Shown: positions 4,754 through 5,018 of the stretch, in pieces
Layout of the letters: each line of letters begins with the position of its first letter
Numbering within the stretch: position 1 is the first letter of the stretch
Assembly (NCBI GenBank): GCA_003232155.1
Contig: QILY01000120.1
Location: 1-5,018 of the forward strand
Reading direction: 5' to 3'
Source: Maribacter sp.
Lineage (GTDB): Bacteria; Bacteroidota; Bacteroidia; Flavobacteriales; Flavobacteriaceae
Length of the DNA: 5,018 nt
Translations under genes and position numbers: made by a program
The notes under the pieces: model-generated
Told to the model about the DNA's origin: nothing
Seen by the model: the letters and a program-made list of their open reading frames with translations, nothing else
The model's database searches: none

Positions 4754-5018
4754 ATGAAACCATCACCACAATATTCAAGAAGGAACTTTCTCAAACATTC
4801 ACTTCCAGGAGGAGTTATATTGGCATCCACTCCAATAATGGGCTTTCCTTCATCAGGAAATTTGAATACACCAACCAATGGCACACAGATTTTTAATAAA
4901 CCGGTACCCCGACTACCCTGCACCATTCTGTTGGCATCAGGGTTGGATGATAAATTTGAAAAACAGTTAGCTGAGTTATCCCCCCAAATAGCCCTCAGGA
5001 AGGATTTAGATGATAATG
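4754..5018 (+). CDS. Tat-exported protein, N-terminal 88 residues (possibly a D-2-hydroxyacid dehydrogenase); 3' end outside window
   Basis: The frame starts at ATG 4754 and is open to the end of the window. Residues 8-14, SRRNFLK, match the twin-arginine consensus S-R-R-x-F-L-K exactly. A weakly hydrophobic stretch follows (about 17-31, LPGGVILASTPIMGF), so the product is probably folded in the cytoplasm and then exported by the Tat system. After a polar linker (32-54), a new domain appears to begin with LPCTILLASGLDDKFEKQL, then AELSPQIALRKDLDDN. The pattern of a short beta strand, a helix with F-x-x-Q-L-x-x-L-S-P, and a second strand resembles the start of D-2-hydroxyacid dehydrogenases. 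That is a weak guess, because the NAD-binding motif would lie beyond the window. The start is supported by the position of the RR motif and an AT-rich leader typical of the phylum. Confidence 0.75.
   Translation, partial: MKPSPQYSRRNFLKHSLPGGVILASTPIMGFPSSGNLNTPTNGTQIFNKPVPRLPCTILLASGLDDKFEKQLAELSPQIALRKDLDDN

Noticed and set aside
4732..4926. Minus-strand open frame of 64 codons
   Set aside because: It overlaps the Tat-signal gene on the opposite strand, whose SRRNFLK motif is far stronger evidence.
1..5018. tRNA, rRNA or other standard RNA genes
   Set aside because: I saw no cloverleaf, TPsiC-like GGTTCRANTCC box or rRNA signature on either strand.

Overview
The window looks like chromosomal DNA of a Bacteroidota bacterium. 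Four sequence features suggest this: an AT-rich helicase gene with no Shine-Dalgarno sequence, a TAnnTTTG-type -7 promoter box in front of it, a remnant of a SusC/TonB-receptor plug-like domain, and an IS21-type leader of a style I associate with this phylum. A finer placement (Marinilabiliales or another Bacteroidales/Cytophagales lineage) is only a guess.

Layout. Positions 1-419 hold the end of a MntA-type nucleotidyltransferase gene overlapping a HepT-type HEPN toxin gene, a toxin-antitoxin pair. The HEPN gene is split by one frameshift near 175-180, but its RX4HXY catalytic motif is intact. Positions 598-874 look like the left end of an IS21-family element: two copies of a terminal repeat, two leader hairpins, and the first ~30 codons of istA, broken by a frameshift. 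It runs straight into the C-terminal end of a HIT-family hydrolase (865-978), which lacks its N-terminus and has lost one histidine of the HIT motif. A further open fragment of unknown origin follows, to 1092.

The only complete intact gene is at 1140-3782: an 880-residue SNF2-family DEAD/DEAH helicase with its own promoter. Its N-terminal part carries what looks like a SWIM-type zinc finger with three of the four metal ligands replaced. Downstream (3783-4753) there is no intact gene. This stretch contains a REP-like block built on GACGCAGAGC, an array of six alternating TGTTGA/TCAACA half-sites, the last ~46 codons of a TonB plug-like domain, and some small repeats. At 4754 a new gene begins with a textbook Tat signal (SRRNFLK) and runs off the window.

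Overall this is an accessory or decaying region: one intact helicase sits among at least four broken genes. Nothing shows the helicase working with its neighbours; it appears to be its own transcription unit. I do not see a convincing new multi-gene system. The best candidates for something undescribed are the phased half-site array at 4116-4216 and the helicase's degenerate N-terminal finger.
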